Assembly (NCBI RefSeq): GCF_017562075.2
Contig: NC_054084.1
Coordinates: 39,247,499-39,311,498, forward strand
DNA: 64,000 nt
Source of the DNA: Anopheles merus
Lineage: Eukaryota; Arthropoda; Insecta; Diptera; Culicidae
Direction: 5' to 3'
How positions within the stretch are numbered: position 1 is the first letter of the stretch; each line of letters starts with the position of its first letter. Below are positions 1 to 11,160 of this stretch, piece by piece. The position numbers and the translations under genes are program-made. The notes beneath the pieces are model-generated. The model did not search any database. It saw only the letters and a program-made list of their open reading frames with translations, and had not been told where the DNA came from.

Positions 1-2394
1 ACAGACGCCATCACGTTCGCTTTTGCACGGCATCGGGGCGTTGTAATGAATCTATTCCGAGAGGCACGGAGTGGTAACGGAGCGTTCGACGATCGTTGAC
101 TGAAAATCCAGTCTTTGAAAACTGAAACGGAAACTAGGCCACCATTCCTCGTAGCCTGCAAGCACACATCCTATGGGGATGGCTCAACCTCACTGTGATA
201 TGTCGTCGCATACCGAAAGGAAATATCTGCAAAAAATACCCTTTCAAATCACCCTTCGCGTATTTTCGTTAACGCACTGATTTAAGTCATAACAAACTGG
301 TAACATAATTTCCGGCTCTTTCATTTACCGATATGGCTAATGAAAAAAAAAAAAAAACAGCACAGGCAGTCGCGGGAGAGCGCCTAAACCATCGCACCAC
401 CTCTTTTGGTTCGTTTTATTTGTCCAACAAACCAGGGACGTAAGTTCGAAACGCAACCGAACCCCAAGTCGCTCGCTTAGGGGAACGTGGTTTCACTGAC
501 CATTTCAGTAAAATTGTAATCACCACCAAAAACCGGGCTCGAAACCTTTTCCATGTGCCACTGGTTTCGGTCCAAGCAAAAGAGCAATTTGATAAGATTC
601 GTTACGCTTTTTTGTCTCCTTCTTCTTGAGGTATTACTCTGGGTTTTTGCTTCGGTGCGGGATTTACGAGAAAGAGACAAATGTTTCGTACTATCTTCCA
701 CGGCCAACGAATGTCCTTTGATAACCATGGGCAGGGAGAAACTTTCCGGAAGTGTGGAATATGCTACCATCGCAACTTAACTGCAATGTGAGCAGATATT
801 TGTAATGGTAATTGTCACTCTAGTGCAGGGAAAGCATGTGGGAACTATTGGCTTTTAATGGCGAATCACCAGCTCCATCGTATGATTGTTGAACGGGCTA
901 TTTCACGACGACGTGCTCTATCGTGAGAAGGCCAATAAATGCGTGTGTTTGTGTGAGAGAGAAAAAGAGAGAGAGAGAGCGAGAGAGAGAGAGAGAGAGA
1001 GAACAGCTCCAACACCGACTCCAATGACCGTTAACGAGCCTCTTTGGATGGTTACTAATGAGGCACCAAAAGTAAGCTCACCATTAAAACATTAAATACG
1101 AAGAAATCACATTAGGACAGGAAGAGCTGCTTAGGATTTAATCATAATGGTTGTTCGTAAGAAATTGTCAGCTTTTGATGGTATAGTGATAAGCGTTAGT
1201 ATTGAGATTAATCCATTTAGTAAGGGAACCAAATCAATCAACAGCTAGTTCGTCCAGAAAATTTGCTCTAATACACTGGAATGAGGTAACGATAACCAGC
1301 AAACATGTCGTTTTAATGACTATCTAACATTATGCATAACTTTTTCCATTTTAGACTGCTGCATCATTCTTTAATGTGGGGCATGCTGCTCTTCCACTGC
1401 ACTTCCGCAGCATTTCACGTTTCGTTAAGCTTGGACATATGTACACGGGAATGTCATTTAGGCATTTATTAATGTTCCGTTGTGGTACATTCTTGTAACT
1501 TATGTTGTTTGATAATACAACCAGCTGCACCAAACAACATGCCGAATTATGTACCGTATTGTTTGGCCGAGCTAATTGTATAAGTAACACAATTTTGTTC
1601 AGCTATTTGTTCTGTAAAACTTTGCTCGTGTTTTGCTGGTTAGGTCGCTCAGAAGTTTTAGAAAACTACGTATCCATAGGAAATGTAGCACAAAAATAAT
1701 AACGCTCCCGAGTGCACACAATTTCATATAAGGCTAGCAAGTGAGACGACACCGAAGTAAATAGAAAGCATGCGGCAATGCATTCGATTAGAGAATGTTT
1801 CAATCGAGAAACAACGGCAAACGCCAAGCAAACAACATGCTTCGTCGGAATGAAATGTTGAACTGTTAGGAAAATGTACAATGTTCCCATCAAACAACAT
1901 ATACAAAAATTGTACACATTCTGGTGACACAGAACCATATCTTGCAACGCAACAGCATCTATCATTTGTTTGTATTTTCTTGAGCAGGCAGCACCTCTTT
2001 GTGAGTAGTTTGGAATATTTTTCTGCCTGGATGATTGAGTGGAGTTGTTGTGGTTTTGCTGTAATGTTTATTAACAATAAAAAAATAAATAATAATGTAC
2101 AAAACTATAGACTGGTTCCTTTTGCCGTAATATTGTCAAGCCTAACTGTTTTTAGATTGATCAAATAGGATTGAAGACATTGTATTCTAATGTCTTGTCT
2201 TTGATAATTTATTGTTCTGTACAACAATAAAAGGAAACAATCACATAAACACGAGCGAAACTAAAATAAATATCACACTTCAATGCGGATCCCACAGGTG
2301 CAATCAAAATTGATGTTTAATCAATAGATAGTCTGACTAAGTTATTAATTTGAATCAAAAAAAGGGTTATAACTCCAAAACATCCAAACATCCA
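1..2394. other. Intergenic stretch, no supported gene
   Basis: Apart from a GA microsatellite near 955-1003, I see no supported gene. The short open frames, including the overlapping ones on both strands around 477-780 and 1666-2168, lack recognisable domains and run through AT-rich sequence. A 13 bp A-run lies near 343. Confidence 0.5.
955..1003. repeat. GA-rich microsatellite
   Basis: This is an interrupted run of GA dinucleotides, about 45 bp long. It makes a low-complexity Arg/Glu stretch in the plus-strand open frame at 886-1095, which is therefore not a gene. Confidence 0.9.
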
Positions 2395-2590
2395 TTCTTC
2401 TTTGGCGCAACAACCGCTGTCGGTCAAAGCCTGCCAGTACCCACTAGTGAAGTGAGCTTGACTTTCAGTGACTTATTGTTACCATAACAGGATAGTCAGT
2501 TCTGCGTATGGGAGCACGGTCTATTCGGGACTTGAACCCATGACGGGCATGTTGTTACGTCGTACAAGTTGACGACTGTACCACCAGTAC
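2395..2590 (-). mobile_element. tRNA-derived SINE (SINE200-like), minus strand
   Basis: The minus strand reads head to tail as a tRNA-like region with a Pol III A box (TGGTACAGTCGTC) and B box (GGGTTCAAGTCCC), then a conserved body, then a short AAG-rich tail at the low-coordinate end. The body carries GGTAACAATAAGTCACTG and lacks the GGGGGGAAATC variant seen at 13502, 42343 and 54436. The copy is full length but slightly diverged. The family resembles Anopheles SINE200; that identification is from memory. Confidence 0.8.
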
Positions 2591-3735
2591 GACTGTACAG
2601 ACGGCTCAGACCCAAACATCTATTATTAAATTTAAAAAAAAGTATTAAACTGAAGGCTTCTCCTTCTCTCAGCAACTCAAATACCATCTTCCCAATTACC
2701 CGATTCGAACAATGCAGCTACATATAGCACCCAATAGCTCGTCGTAGTTCATAATTTCACTTTGATCAAACATGCACCCTTTGCTATCTGCGCATCGCAT
2801 GAGCATTTCGATTCCTCCGATCATTAACCAACGGATTGGAGCATTCTCTCCGTGCTCTAAAACACCCGAAACAATGCAAACAGTTCCCTTACATTCATTC
2901 CGACTACCACAACCCTTTTTATATAATTTCCTCAATCTACTACACGAAAATACGTGATGGAAATTTTGTGCAAAATTTAGGTGACGAAGGCTGTGTAGTT
3001 TCATTGATATGACCTGACAATCCAGCTGGAAAGTCGATATCGTGCCGTAGCACATTATGGTGTCGTAAAGTTACTCTTACTATCTTACGAAACGTAGAAT
3101 GCAGTCCACGGTGAGACTGTACATTCAATAAAACATACATACACACCCTTACACGACTTTTGGATGGTAAAAGTTATATTTAAAGCATTTTCGTACACTA
3201 TGTTGCCAGTGCAGCTTTTCGGTACTGTGATTGAGCAAGTGCCATCCGGGTTGTCCTAGGTTTTGCGCGGCCCGTGATGGCACACTGGTATTGGTTTCAT
3301 TATTGCACTCAAAAATCGCATTTCTTGCATTTGAGAGAAAGGCGGATTGTTTCAACCATACCCGCCATATGGCAAGATAGGTATAGGCGCACGTAGGAAC
3401 GGCGAAGATGGCGTGAGCACGTAACAAACAATTCTACACTTTTACGATAAATTTTCTCCCGTCTCACAAACTCATAAACTTACATCCTGGTTCTGCTCGA
3501 TCCATGAACGAAGCATACGGTTTCACCATCGACGGATTTATAGACTTCACAAACGTGTCGTTTTATAGACCGAAGACATGGCCCACGAACGAGCCCAAGT
3601 TCGCTTATCTAACCGCCTAAAGAATGGTGGCAATACAAGTTTTTGAAATAACGAAACGGAAATCATACTTTGCGTGGGAAGGAGTGAAACAAAATAATCC
3701 AAGAAAACAATTTGTTCCATTAACTAGGAAAGAAC
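2591..3735. other. Intergenic stretch, no supported gene
   Basis: The longest open frame here is a 119-residue one on the minus strand at 2696-3055. It has no domain I recognise and other frames overlap it, so I do not support it as a gene. Confidence 0.4.
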
Positions 3736-4013
3736 ATGGCCACCATCGCCGACAACATTGCTGTGAAAATCACGTCCGTACAGTTACGTGGCCGTAAAAT
3801 ATTGCACTAAAGCTACAACTGTAATCACTGGGCCACTCATTCCACATAAGCCATCTCCAAGGAGCATTCCATTTGTGGATCGCAACAGATGAACTGTAAG
3901 CATGCCGAATCGATCGTAAACTTCTCAGCTCCTTTTGAAGTGGAGGAAGCGTTCAAAAATCCCGAGAAACTAAAGATGCGGGTGAACTATAAAATGAAGC
4001 GTAACTTATATTA
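3736..4013 (+). pseudogene. Unrecognised coding-like relic with in-frame stops
   Basis: One plus-strand frame starting at an ATG near 3736 reads for about 90 codons, interrupted by two TAA codons. The last ~45 codons after the second stop use mixed, protein-like codons and contain CGSQQMNCKHAE and APFEVEEAFKNPEKLK. That makes them look more like decayed coding sequence than the surrounding AT-rich DNA. I do not recognise the family. It could be chance. Confidence 0.25.
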
Positions 4014-4278
4014 GTCCTATTACAGTCCATTTTCAGTGGATCTCTATTTTTTGATTGCCTCATACAGAACGGCGTAATGCGATTACTCTGCTGATGACTC
4101 ACACTATGTGCACATTTGCTATCAATTTCTGTTCGTAAGATTCTGGATGTTTCAAGTTTTATACATTTATGTGTTTTTTTTTAAACTGAGAATCACTCCA
4201 GTTAACAAACTTCTAATAAAAAAAAATCCAGTAAAACACATTAGCGGTTAGGGGTCACCTACTGTATATGATACCTTA

Positions 4279-4610
4279 TTCTTCTTCTTTCAGCACAACA
4301 ACTGTTATCAGTCAAGGCCTTCCTGTACCCATTGATGGTGTGGACTTGGTTATCAATGATTTATTTTTACCATAGCAGGATAGTCAGACCTACGTATGGG
4401 GGCACGGCCTTCTTCTTGTACTTCTTCTATTTGGCGTAACGTCCTACGCGGACATGCCGGACTATACAGGCTTTCGAGACTTAATTCATTAGCACGCAGC
4501 CGGAAAGTCAATCCTTGCTATGGGGGGACGGTCCATTCTAGGCTTGAACCCATGATGGGGTCAATATTTTAGGGCCTTAAACCTATGATGGGCATGTTGA
4601 TATGATTCCT
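4279..4610 (-). mobile_element. SINE200-like copy interrupted by another SINE
   Basis: The tail and body (4279-4410) match the SINE family on the minus strand and break off just after the GGCACGG segment. The missing head resumes near 4570 with a diverged B-box region followed by ATGGGCATGTTG. The sequence in between is a second SINE. The copy is old, with many substitutions. Confidence 0.7.
4411..4565 (-). mobile_element. Second-family tRNA SINE nested in a SINE
   Basis: On the minus strand this has the same B-box head (TGGGTTCAAGCC) but a different body and tail. The tail reads GCGTAGGACGTTACGCCAAAT and ends in TAGAAGAAG. The same tail type occurs at 16679-16848. The head is truncated before the A box. 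It sits within the B-box area of the outer SINE. Confidence 0.65.
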
Positions 4611-4862
4611 TATACCAAAACGAAAAGCGTGACTCGTCATATCGCTCTGATCGGACTCACGATTTGGATTCCACACTCAATATTTATTAACCCGTGGGTA
4701 CACGAATAGCACATTTGTCCACAATCTACAATCATGTGAAAATATCTGCGTAAGAAGCATAAATTTCATATAAAATGTGACACCCTGAATCTTTTGCGCT
4801 AGTCATGTTCATGCCGCTATAGTGTTTGTGTAGTACACTCGGTAATGATGATGAAAATAAAG

Positions 4863-5425
4863 GTTACTTACTTACCCGGCGCTACAACCGCTTTGCGGTC
4901 TTGGCCTGTCTCAGGAGTGTCCGAAACCACTCAATATCTCGCGAATACGTTTGCCAGTCTGTGCCATCCGGTCTTAATAGTGGAAGCCTCCACGCCATCT
5001 TTCCACGTTAGTTTAGCCCTACCACGCCTCCTCTGTCGTTTTGAACGGCCTAAAAAGACTTTGTGGGCTGAGTCGTCAGTTTCCATGAGTACAACATGGC
5101 CAGCCCACCGGAGCCTGGCGAGCTTGATACCGTGCACGACAGTGAGGTAGCCGTACATCTCGTATAGCTTGTCATTATAGCGGCTTCTCCATTGTCCTTC
5201 CACACATACGGGGCCAAGTATCCTTCTGAGCATCTTCCTCTCGGACGCGGCTAAGAGGGTTTCGTCAGATTTGGACAGTGTCCATGTCTCAGAGGCATAT
5301 GTGAGTATCAGTGTTATAGGTGCTATATAGTTCCAGCTTCGTCCGTCGCGACAGGTTCTTTGAGGTGAACTGATTTTTCAGGCTGTAGAATGACCGGTTG
5401 GCAGCCAGCATCCTTGCGCGCAACT
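4863..5425 (-). mobile_element. 5'-truncated non-LTR retrotransposon 3' end, TAAG-tail family
   Basis: The minus strand encodes the C-terminal part of a non-LTR reverse-transcriptase ORF: a segment with TYASETWTLSKSDETLL, then RRILGPVCVEGQWRSRYND, then LRWAGHV and a basic GRxK region. The 3' end, at low coordinates, finishes in GTAAGTAAGTAAC. At least two frameshifts break the frame, one near 5310 and one in the last 40 codons near 4940-4960. Two other copies of the same 3' end lie at 40036 and 57293. The LRWAGHV motif is common in RTE-like and related ORFs, but I do not assign a clade. Confidence 0.8.
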
Positions 5426-8148
5426 CAACTACTATGATATTTTCGTTACCAATCTATCACGTTATCCAATCATCACGCTGTTCTTAAAAAAAAACGTGTA
5501 ATTTCACCTGCGCTACAACCAAGCGCTCCATATTTTGATGCAAAACTCCATAGATGTTTTGCATACTTCTCCTGGGCGTTTAACATATTCCCTTTTATGC
5601 ATGAAAACCTTCATAGCAACATTGCTAACATCCCGCTAACACCATTTGAAACATTCCACAGAGCAAATAAAGTAGTCCATTATATGATTCGAAAACCTGT
5701 AAATAAGCTTTTAGTTATTGATCGGTCGTCTTAGCAAATAAGGCAGCCTTTCATATTAAAGAAAAAATTAGTTTCGACACTTTCGTGGATTCCAGCTTGC
5801 CTGGGTTCGTTTGCTTAATACAGCATTGATGTTGAGATGAGAGTGAAAGCTACTTTGGAAAAGTAAATATTTTAAAATCTCTATCAATTTTCAGACCATT
5901 TGTTTGGAAATAGTTGTCGTAAATATTCCTTCCTTCAATTGTCTCTCTTTGCAAATGCGTTACATCGAAAAGGATAAATATAATGGAAGCAACAAAAAAA
6001 AGTTACCAGCAGTACCAATAAACGTAAAAAACAACAAACTATCCTCCTTTTGCATACAACTCCAACCGTCTTCAGTCTTTTTCGCTTCCGTACACGTGAG
6101 TAAAGGCATTTTCAGTGAGGCAAAAGCATAATTCTATTAACGAGAGCTGTGATGTGTCACACATGATCTTCCGGGTTTCCCACGTTTGAACCCTTTGGAT
6201 CGCACGTTAGACTATGTTGGCTGGTAGAATTTGCAACGTGAATTGGAATGTGTGCAACCATCCCGCACGGGGAAATCGATAACGACGATAATAACGTCAA
6301 CGTGCGCTCAACGAAAAAAACGCTCACGTTGGGACTTGTTCCCTCCAACCCTTTATCTGGTTTATCCATTTGTTCGTAAAAACGTCCCTATTGCACCCAT
6401 TGGGTGATGACAGTAAATTCAGTAACCGATTGGCTTGTACTGCGATTGGGTGCTGCACAACACGTCAACGAGACCCCTTCGCTCTCGAGATTATCCTAAC
6501 GAGATGAAGGATATATATTAATAAGCTTATGCCAGGGTAAAGATGTCATTAAGAAAATTCTATCCTGAAGAATGCTTTACTGCGTTCGTTCGCTCTCTTT
6601 CTCTCTATATCTCTTCCTCTCTTTCGCTCTTTCTCTCTATTTCTCTCACTCTCTCTCTATTTTTCCCATTTTCTCTCTGTCTTCCTATTTTCGCTATCGT
6701 ACGTCTCAAACGATCGATAGTTGTGGATAGAGGTCGGATGATACTTCCATACCGGTAACTTGTCACTGTCGCTAGATACTAAGGTCTGACGTTCCAACGC
6801 ATACGCTGGAAGCCGCATCATGTTCCTAGCCGCTTCTAGTATCGTCAAGTATCTTCTTCTACATCCAGCATGTTATAGCCTAGTGCTGTATCACACTTTG
6901 TCATGTTTCTAGTCACATCGGCTGCCACTAGCATCCTCAATGGTATTTGTGCCCAGAATGAGGCTTCACAGCGTAACAAGAGAAGACAAAAACGTATTTA
7001 GTTATCAAGAATAATGAAATTTCATTAAAATTTACATCACCACCCGCGAACCGTTTATGTCGTGCAGGATGTTTTACTGTCCCTTTTTCCTCTTGCATAG
7101 GCATACAGTAGCTTACTAATGGAGACAGAAACTTTATTGTATTTACTAGATGCCAAATTTCTCCGCTTTTGTATGCTATCTTAATGCTCGGCCCTCTCGT
7201 TCCCCTCGTTTCAGCAACACAAACGTACAACAAAAACGGGACATTTTAAATGCGCGGCACCACATTGTACATTTTCTGTCTTGTAAGATTGGAGCGAAAA
7301 GAAATCAAACAAGAAACAGCATGAACGTAAAATAATGGTAAGCACGCTTCCTGCCGTGTTGAGAGGGGGAGATTATTTTGCTTTCGTTGGTATTGAACCG
7401 CTTGTACAAACGCAGTACAGTGCATACGGTGTCCTAAAGCAACGGTACTGTATGCCAATGGGGAAACTTTTTTGTGCTTGATTCACTGGAAAGAACTTTG
7501 CAGCGCCGATGCACTAATGCGATGATGAAATTCACAACACGTTGCTCAGACGATGTAGTGGAACATTGCTTTCAAGTATTCGGCGGGCCTCTTCTTGCTG
7601 TGATAAATCCATCCGATCGATTACTATCTTCCTTGCATCCTTGTATGCCCCGTCAATGGAATGGTGTAATTGCATCGGTAAACATGAGGTTTGTTTTACA
7701 CAACTTCTCTACCACTACAAGCGCTGCTTCTCGGTGCATTGGAAGCGTTTGTAACGACCCTGGATCCAGGGCGGCCCGACGCTCCTGACCATTCAGAACA
7801 AATCTGTTAATAAAGTGCACGTTTCGTACGTGCTGCTATATCAAGTATCCCTCGTGTCGAACACGTGGGGAATAATTATGATCGTTGCAAAAGGTAGTAG
7901 AGGAATCCTACCTTAACGATGATATTAGTCATTGACTCTTTGTTTGGATTTCCTACGGAAGAGAAATTAACACTTAGCATTGATTTTAATACCCTTCGTA
8001 TGAACCTAGCCAATGGGAAAACAAAAACCTATTAATTATCACTTTAACTCTATTCCTTACACAATTACATACACTTAGCTTCTATAAGGCTCAAGTAAAC
8101 TAACAGGCCGATTGGAAACGATCTATCAAGACGGTATGCTCTCCTTTA

Positions 8149-8150
<2 letters not shown>
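5426..8150. other. Intergenic stretch, no supported gene
   Basis: I see no supported gene or recognised transposon. The only distinct element is a pyrimidine-rich tract near 6585-6690. The open frames are all short and featureless. Confidence 0.5.
6585..6690. repeat. CT-rich low-complexity tract
   Basis: This is an interrupted TC/TCTC run with TTT and TAT interruptions. It explains the Ser/Leu-rich open frame at 6543-6758. Confidence 0.85.
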
Positions 8151-8216
<66 letters not shown>

Positions 8217-8240
8217 TCTCCCTCTCACTCTCTGTATCTC
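8151..8240. repeat. CT microsatellite
   Basis: This is a long, nearly pure (CT)n run of about 52 bp, followed by a short CTAT segment and further interrupted CT sequence. It lies just outside the hAT element that starts at 8291. Confidence 0.9.
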
Positions 8241-8290
8241 TCACTTGTTTGTATAAAAGGCAATAAATGAAACAGCAGTCAATCACAAAC

Positions 8291-8757
8291 TAGAGTTGTG
8301 CCTCAAAAACCAGAACTGTATGATTCATTCAATTCATCCTAAAGAACGAACGATCTACATTCATCTAATCACCGTTCATCGATTTGTTATATGTAAAAAT
8401 GTACTAAGTTTGGCATGAAAATAACGTCCTCCCATACAAATATGAACCTAACCGTAATACCAGAAACATCATAAAAAAACGTCCTACTCATCGAAATCTC
8501 ATCCAATATCAATATAAACGTGAACCGTAAGACCAGATCATTCACAAAAAATGTCCTACTCGTCGATATAAAGATGATCCTGGTCAAAATATAATTAAAT
8601 AACTATTCTTAAAAAAATAGTTTAATAATAAATTAAACCATTTGCATAATTTCATAGGCTGAAACAAACGAATGAATCGCGATTCACGTTCAGTACATGT
8701 AAATGAAAGAACTTGTACGTTCACGTTCATGGAAATGAACCGAATTGCCCAAGCCCA
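8291..8757. mobile_element. Non-autonomous hAT-type element (467 bp)
   Basis: The left end TAGAGTTGTGC pairs imperfectly with the right end, whose reverse complement is TGGGCTTGGGC followed by AATTCGGTTCATT. Flanking 8-mers TCACAAAC (8283-8290) and TCACAAGC (8758-8765) match at 7 of 8 positions, the duplication length expected for hAT transposons. No transposase is present. The centre contains a degenerate tandem repeat. Confidence 0.65.
8405..8585. repeat. Degenerate ~70 bp tandem repeat inside the hAT element
   Basis: About 2.5 units can be aligned. Each contains ACCGTAA-ACCAGA followed by a run of A and CGTCCTACTCRTCG. The units start near 8426, 8483 and 8552. They account for the open frame on the minus strand at 8387-8587. 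Confidence 0.6.
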
Positions 8758-8765
8758 TCACAAGC

Positions 8766-9483
8766 GTTATCGATCAAGTCTGCCAAGTTGTAATCGCATA
8801 AACTGTCGCATCAAGAATGTTTGATTCTGAAACAAAATTAATGACTAATGAAGTCATAGCTGCCTCGAGCTACTATACACCCTCCAGGTTCGAGCTGGAC
8901 TCGAACGTCACGTTAGACTGGTGTATTTCTGGAAAATATGTAGAACGATTTCACCTTCAACCAAATGAATTACTCCTTAGTATGCAACATCATCAAGCAG
9001 TGCAGTAAAAAGTAAATAAAAAACAAATTTCCCAACTGACAGATGATGGAATTGAATTAACTCTTCGGAGCCGTGCCAAGCCCAACTGACCTACCCAATC
9101 GCGTCAGTTGAGCGTTGATGTTTTCTGTCCAATCTCACCGATCAGAACGAGCAAATGGTCATGCCAATCATCCGGTTACAAAACATTCATATTTCCCGTT
9201 CACGATTGCTACGGTGCTGACTGAGCTTGACAGGACACAGAGCAAACCTGAGAAACGCCATCGTACGTCTTGCAGCTTTGCAATTCCTGAATTTCATTGA
9301 GTCAATCTTCCGTCTTTGATCGATTTCTGTAGTTCGTTGAAACAAGCGTTCCCTTTAGTTTACTTTTCCGAGTTTTTGTGTTTTCTCCTTTAAACGAGTT
9401 TATTTTCCATCCACTGGCCACTTATTTCCTCTACTAAATGTCAACCAATCACAACTAAATGTCTTTTTCCTCACCTGGAAAAA
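8766..9483. other. Spacer before cadherin relic
   Basis: No gene is supported. The short open frames at 8817-9008 and 9115-9300 have no recognisable domain. They could be decayed upstream exons of the adjacent cadherin relic, but I see no cadherin motif in them. Confidence 0.4.
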
Positions 9484-9484
9484 G

Positions 9485-11160
9485 TTAACGCCTCGGATGC
9501 CAACGTGGAGCGGCCGAACAACATCATCTACTTCCTGACCGGGCCCGGTATTGACATCGAAAATCTCTCAGCCAGCAACTTTAAGATCAACAAGGCCATG
9601 GGTGAAATTTGTGTCCTAAAGGTAGGTCAACATTCTCGACTCGAAAGCGTACGCAAGATACATCAAACCATTTAAATGAAATAGGGGAAGCCTTTCATGT
9701 TCCTACGGTTGACAAGATTCGACCAGAGTGGTACAAAAGTTCAATCTACAACCCGTTCGTCATCCGAAGCTGAAGGGAAACGATGACCGTTTTATTTTAG
9801 AATTGTGTGAGAGTTGGAAGTCTTTTCAGCCATTTTCTATCACCGATAAAGTGCAAGTTAAGTTTCCGGAACATAATCTTAAACGTCTGCAGAAACAAGA
9901 GTAAATGTGGCTCTCCTGTGAGATGAAGCCTTGGCCCGATGAAAAAACTTTTTCATGGTGAAACTGGAATCTTACGATTCTTGAAGACTGGAAAGTGAAA
10001 CTGGAAACTGAAATATTTCTCTTGTGCCATATGCTGGGTCAGAAAATCACTCATGAGGGTCTAACAGCACTCTTCGTCGTGCTTGCTATACCGGACACTA
10101 GCTTTTAACGGAAGTAAATACAGTTATTTAATTAAATCTAGAAATTTTGAAAACTTTATCATGCTGGCAACGGTCACAACCGACGCAATTCATTAAAAGC
10201 ATCCAGAGCGTTTTATGGCTTTTTTCAAACAAACACAATTTCAGTCCGAAACCTTTAATTGAATAATGCAACCCAAGCGTTCAGATAAGTAATGATGGTA
10301 ACTTATAACTTTTTTCTTCCTTTCTTGCCTATTGTTCTCCTTCCACATCTGTTCCCTCGAATGTTTTGCCCCGAACCGAGATCCAACACGTTCACGAGAG
10401 TCTTGAAAGTTTATAATCTTTGAGCATTTCGTATCCACCGGGCTACACGGGGCATCGCACGACCTTCCGAACGACTTTCCGCTTCGACCGAGCTTTCGCG
10501 GCAGTGACTAGGCCTGGTCACTACCAAACATTCGCTCAACGATGGCGAATGGCACCGGATCGATCTGTTCTTTGACACCGAGTAGGTGAAGATGGAGGTC
10601 GATATTTGCAAGACGGCTGAAATCACTGAAGCCGATGACGGCAACCTGGTCGAGGATAAGTTTACGACGCAGATTCAACTGCGGTTATGCACACACGAAA
10701 CGTACGGCGACCTGTTCCGCATCAGCGATCAGCATATGCGCGAGTACGGCATCATTGAGCTGAAGGGGGCCAAGGTGTATTTCCGGTGTCACGTGGCGAA
10801 TGTGCAGCAGTAAGGTTCGGCGGCCATCCTGGAGCTGGACGAGGATGAGGGTGCAAACTTCAATAAAAGCTTCTCGTTCGACGGACGTGTTATGTGTGTT
10901 ATTTTTAATGGAAGCTCGTTTATTTCCATGGGCTAACAATGCTTGCTAACAACGTTTTATTTTGTTCTGTCGGTTCCACGAATGCACCAACAGGTACAGA
11001 TATTGCCGCCATGTCCGACCAGGTCGTCGGCAAGGTGGACGTGAGCTGGACGACCCGAAGAAATGCGTCGATATTCACCAAGCTTCCGGCCCATTCGACG
11101 ATCTGCGTAACTGCGCCTACGAATGTTGTGGGAGTACCTACGGATCGCTAAGTTCTTGAC
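9485..11160 (+). pseudogene. Decayed N-cadherin-like gene fragment
   Basis: Three plus-strand pieces resemble classical insect N-cadherin (CadN), a neuronal cell-adhesion receptor. The first is an exon-like segment at 9485-9621 with ASDANVERPNNIIYFLTG and later NKAMGEICVLK, typical of a cadherin repeat, ending at a good donor (AAG|GTAGGT). The second, near 10532-10650, reads LNDGEWHRIDLFFDTE, a TAG stop, then MEVDICKTAEI, typical of its first laminin-G domain. The third, near 10665-10890, has GDLFRISDQHMREYGIIELK and, after a TAA at 10811-10813, GSAAILELDEDEG, typical of the second laminin-G domain with its middle missing. The segment at 11000-11160 is coding-like across a frameshift and may be a further piece, but I do not recognise it. 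Stops, frame breaks and missing domains argue against function. The donor site suggests a DNA-level copy rather than a retrocopy. Confidence 0.6.
9622..9623 (+). other. Splice donor of cadherin-like exon
   Basis: The context AAAG|GTAGGT directly follows the conserved VLK end of the cadherin-repeat segment. The following sequence reaches an AAATAG 60-70 bp later, which could be an acceptor, but the downstream frame is not clearly cadherin. Confidence 0.5.

Noticed and set aside
2696..3055. 119-codon minus-strand frame
   Set aside because: No domain, and similar frames occur on the opposite strand. Chance is the simplest explanation.
7474..7788. 104-codon plus-strand frame
   Set aside because: No recognisable domain, no splice or promoter context, and equally long frames overlap it.
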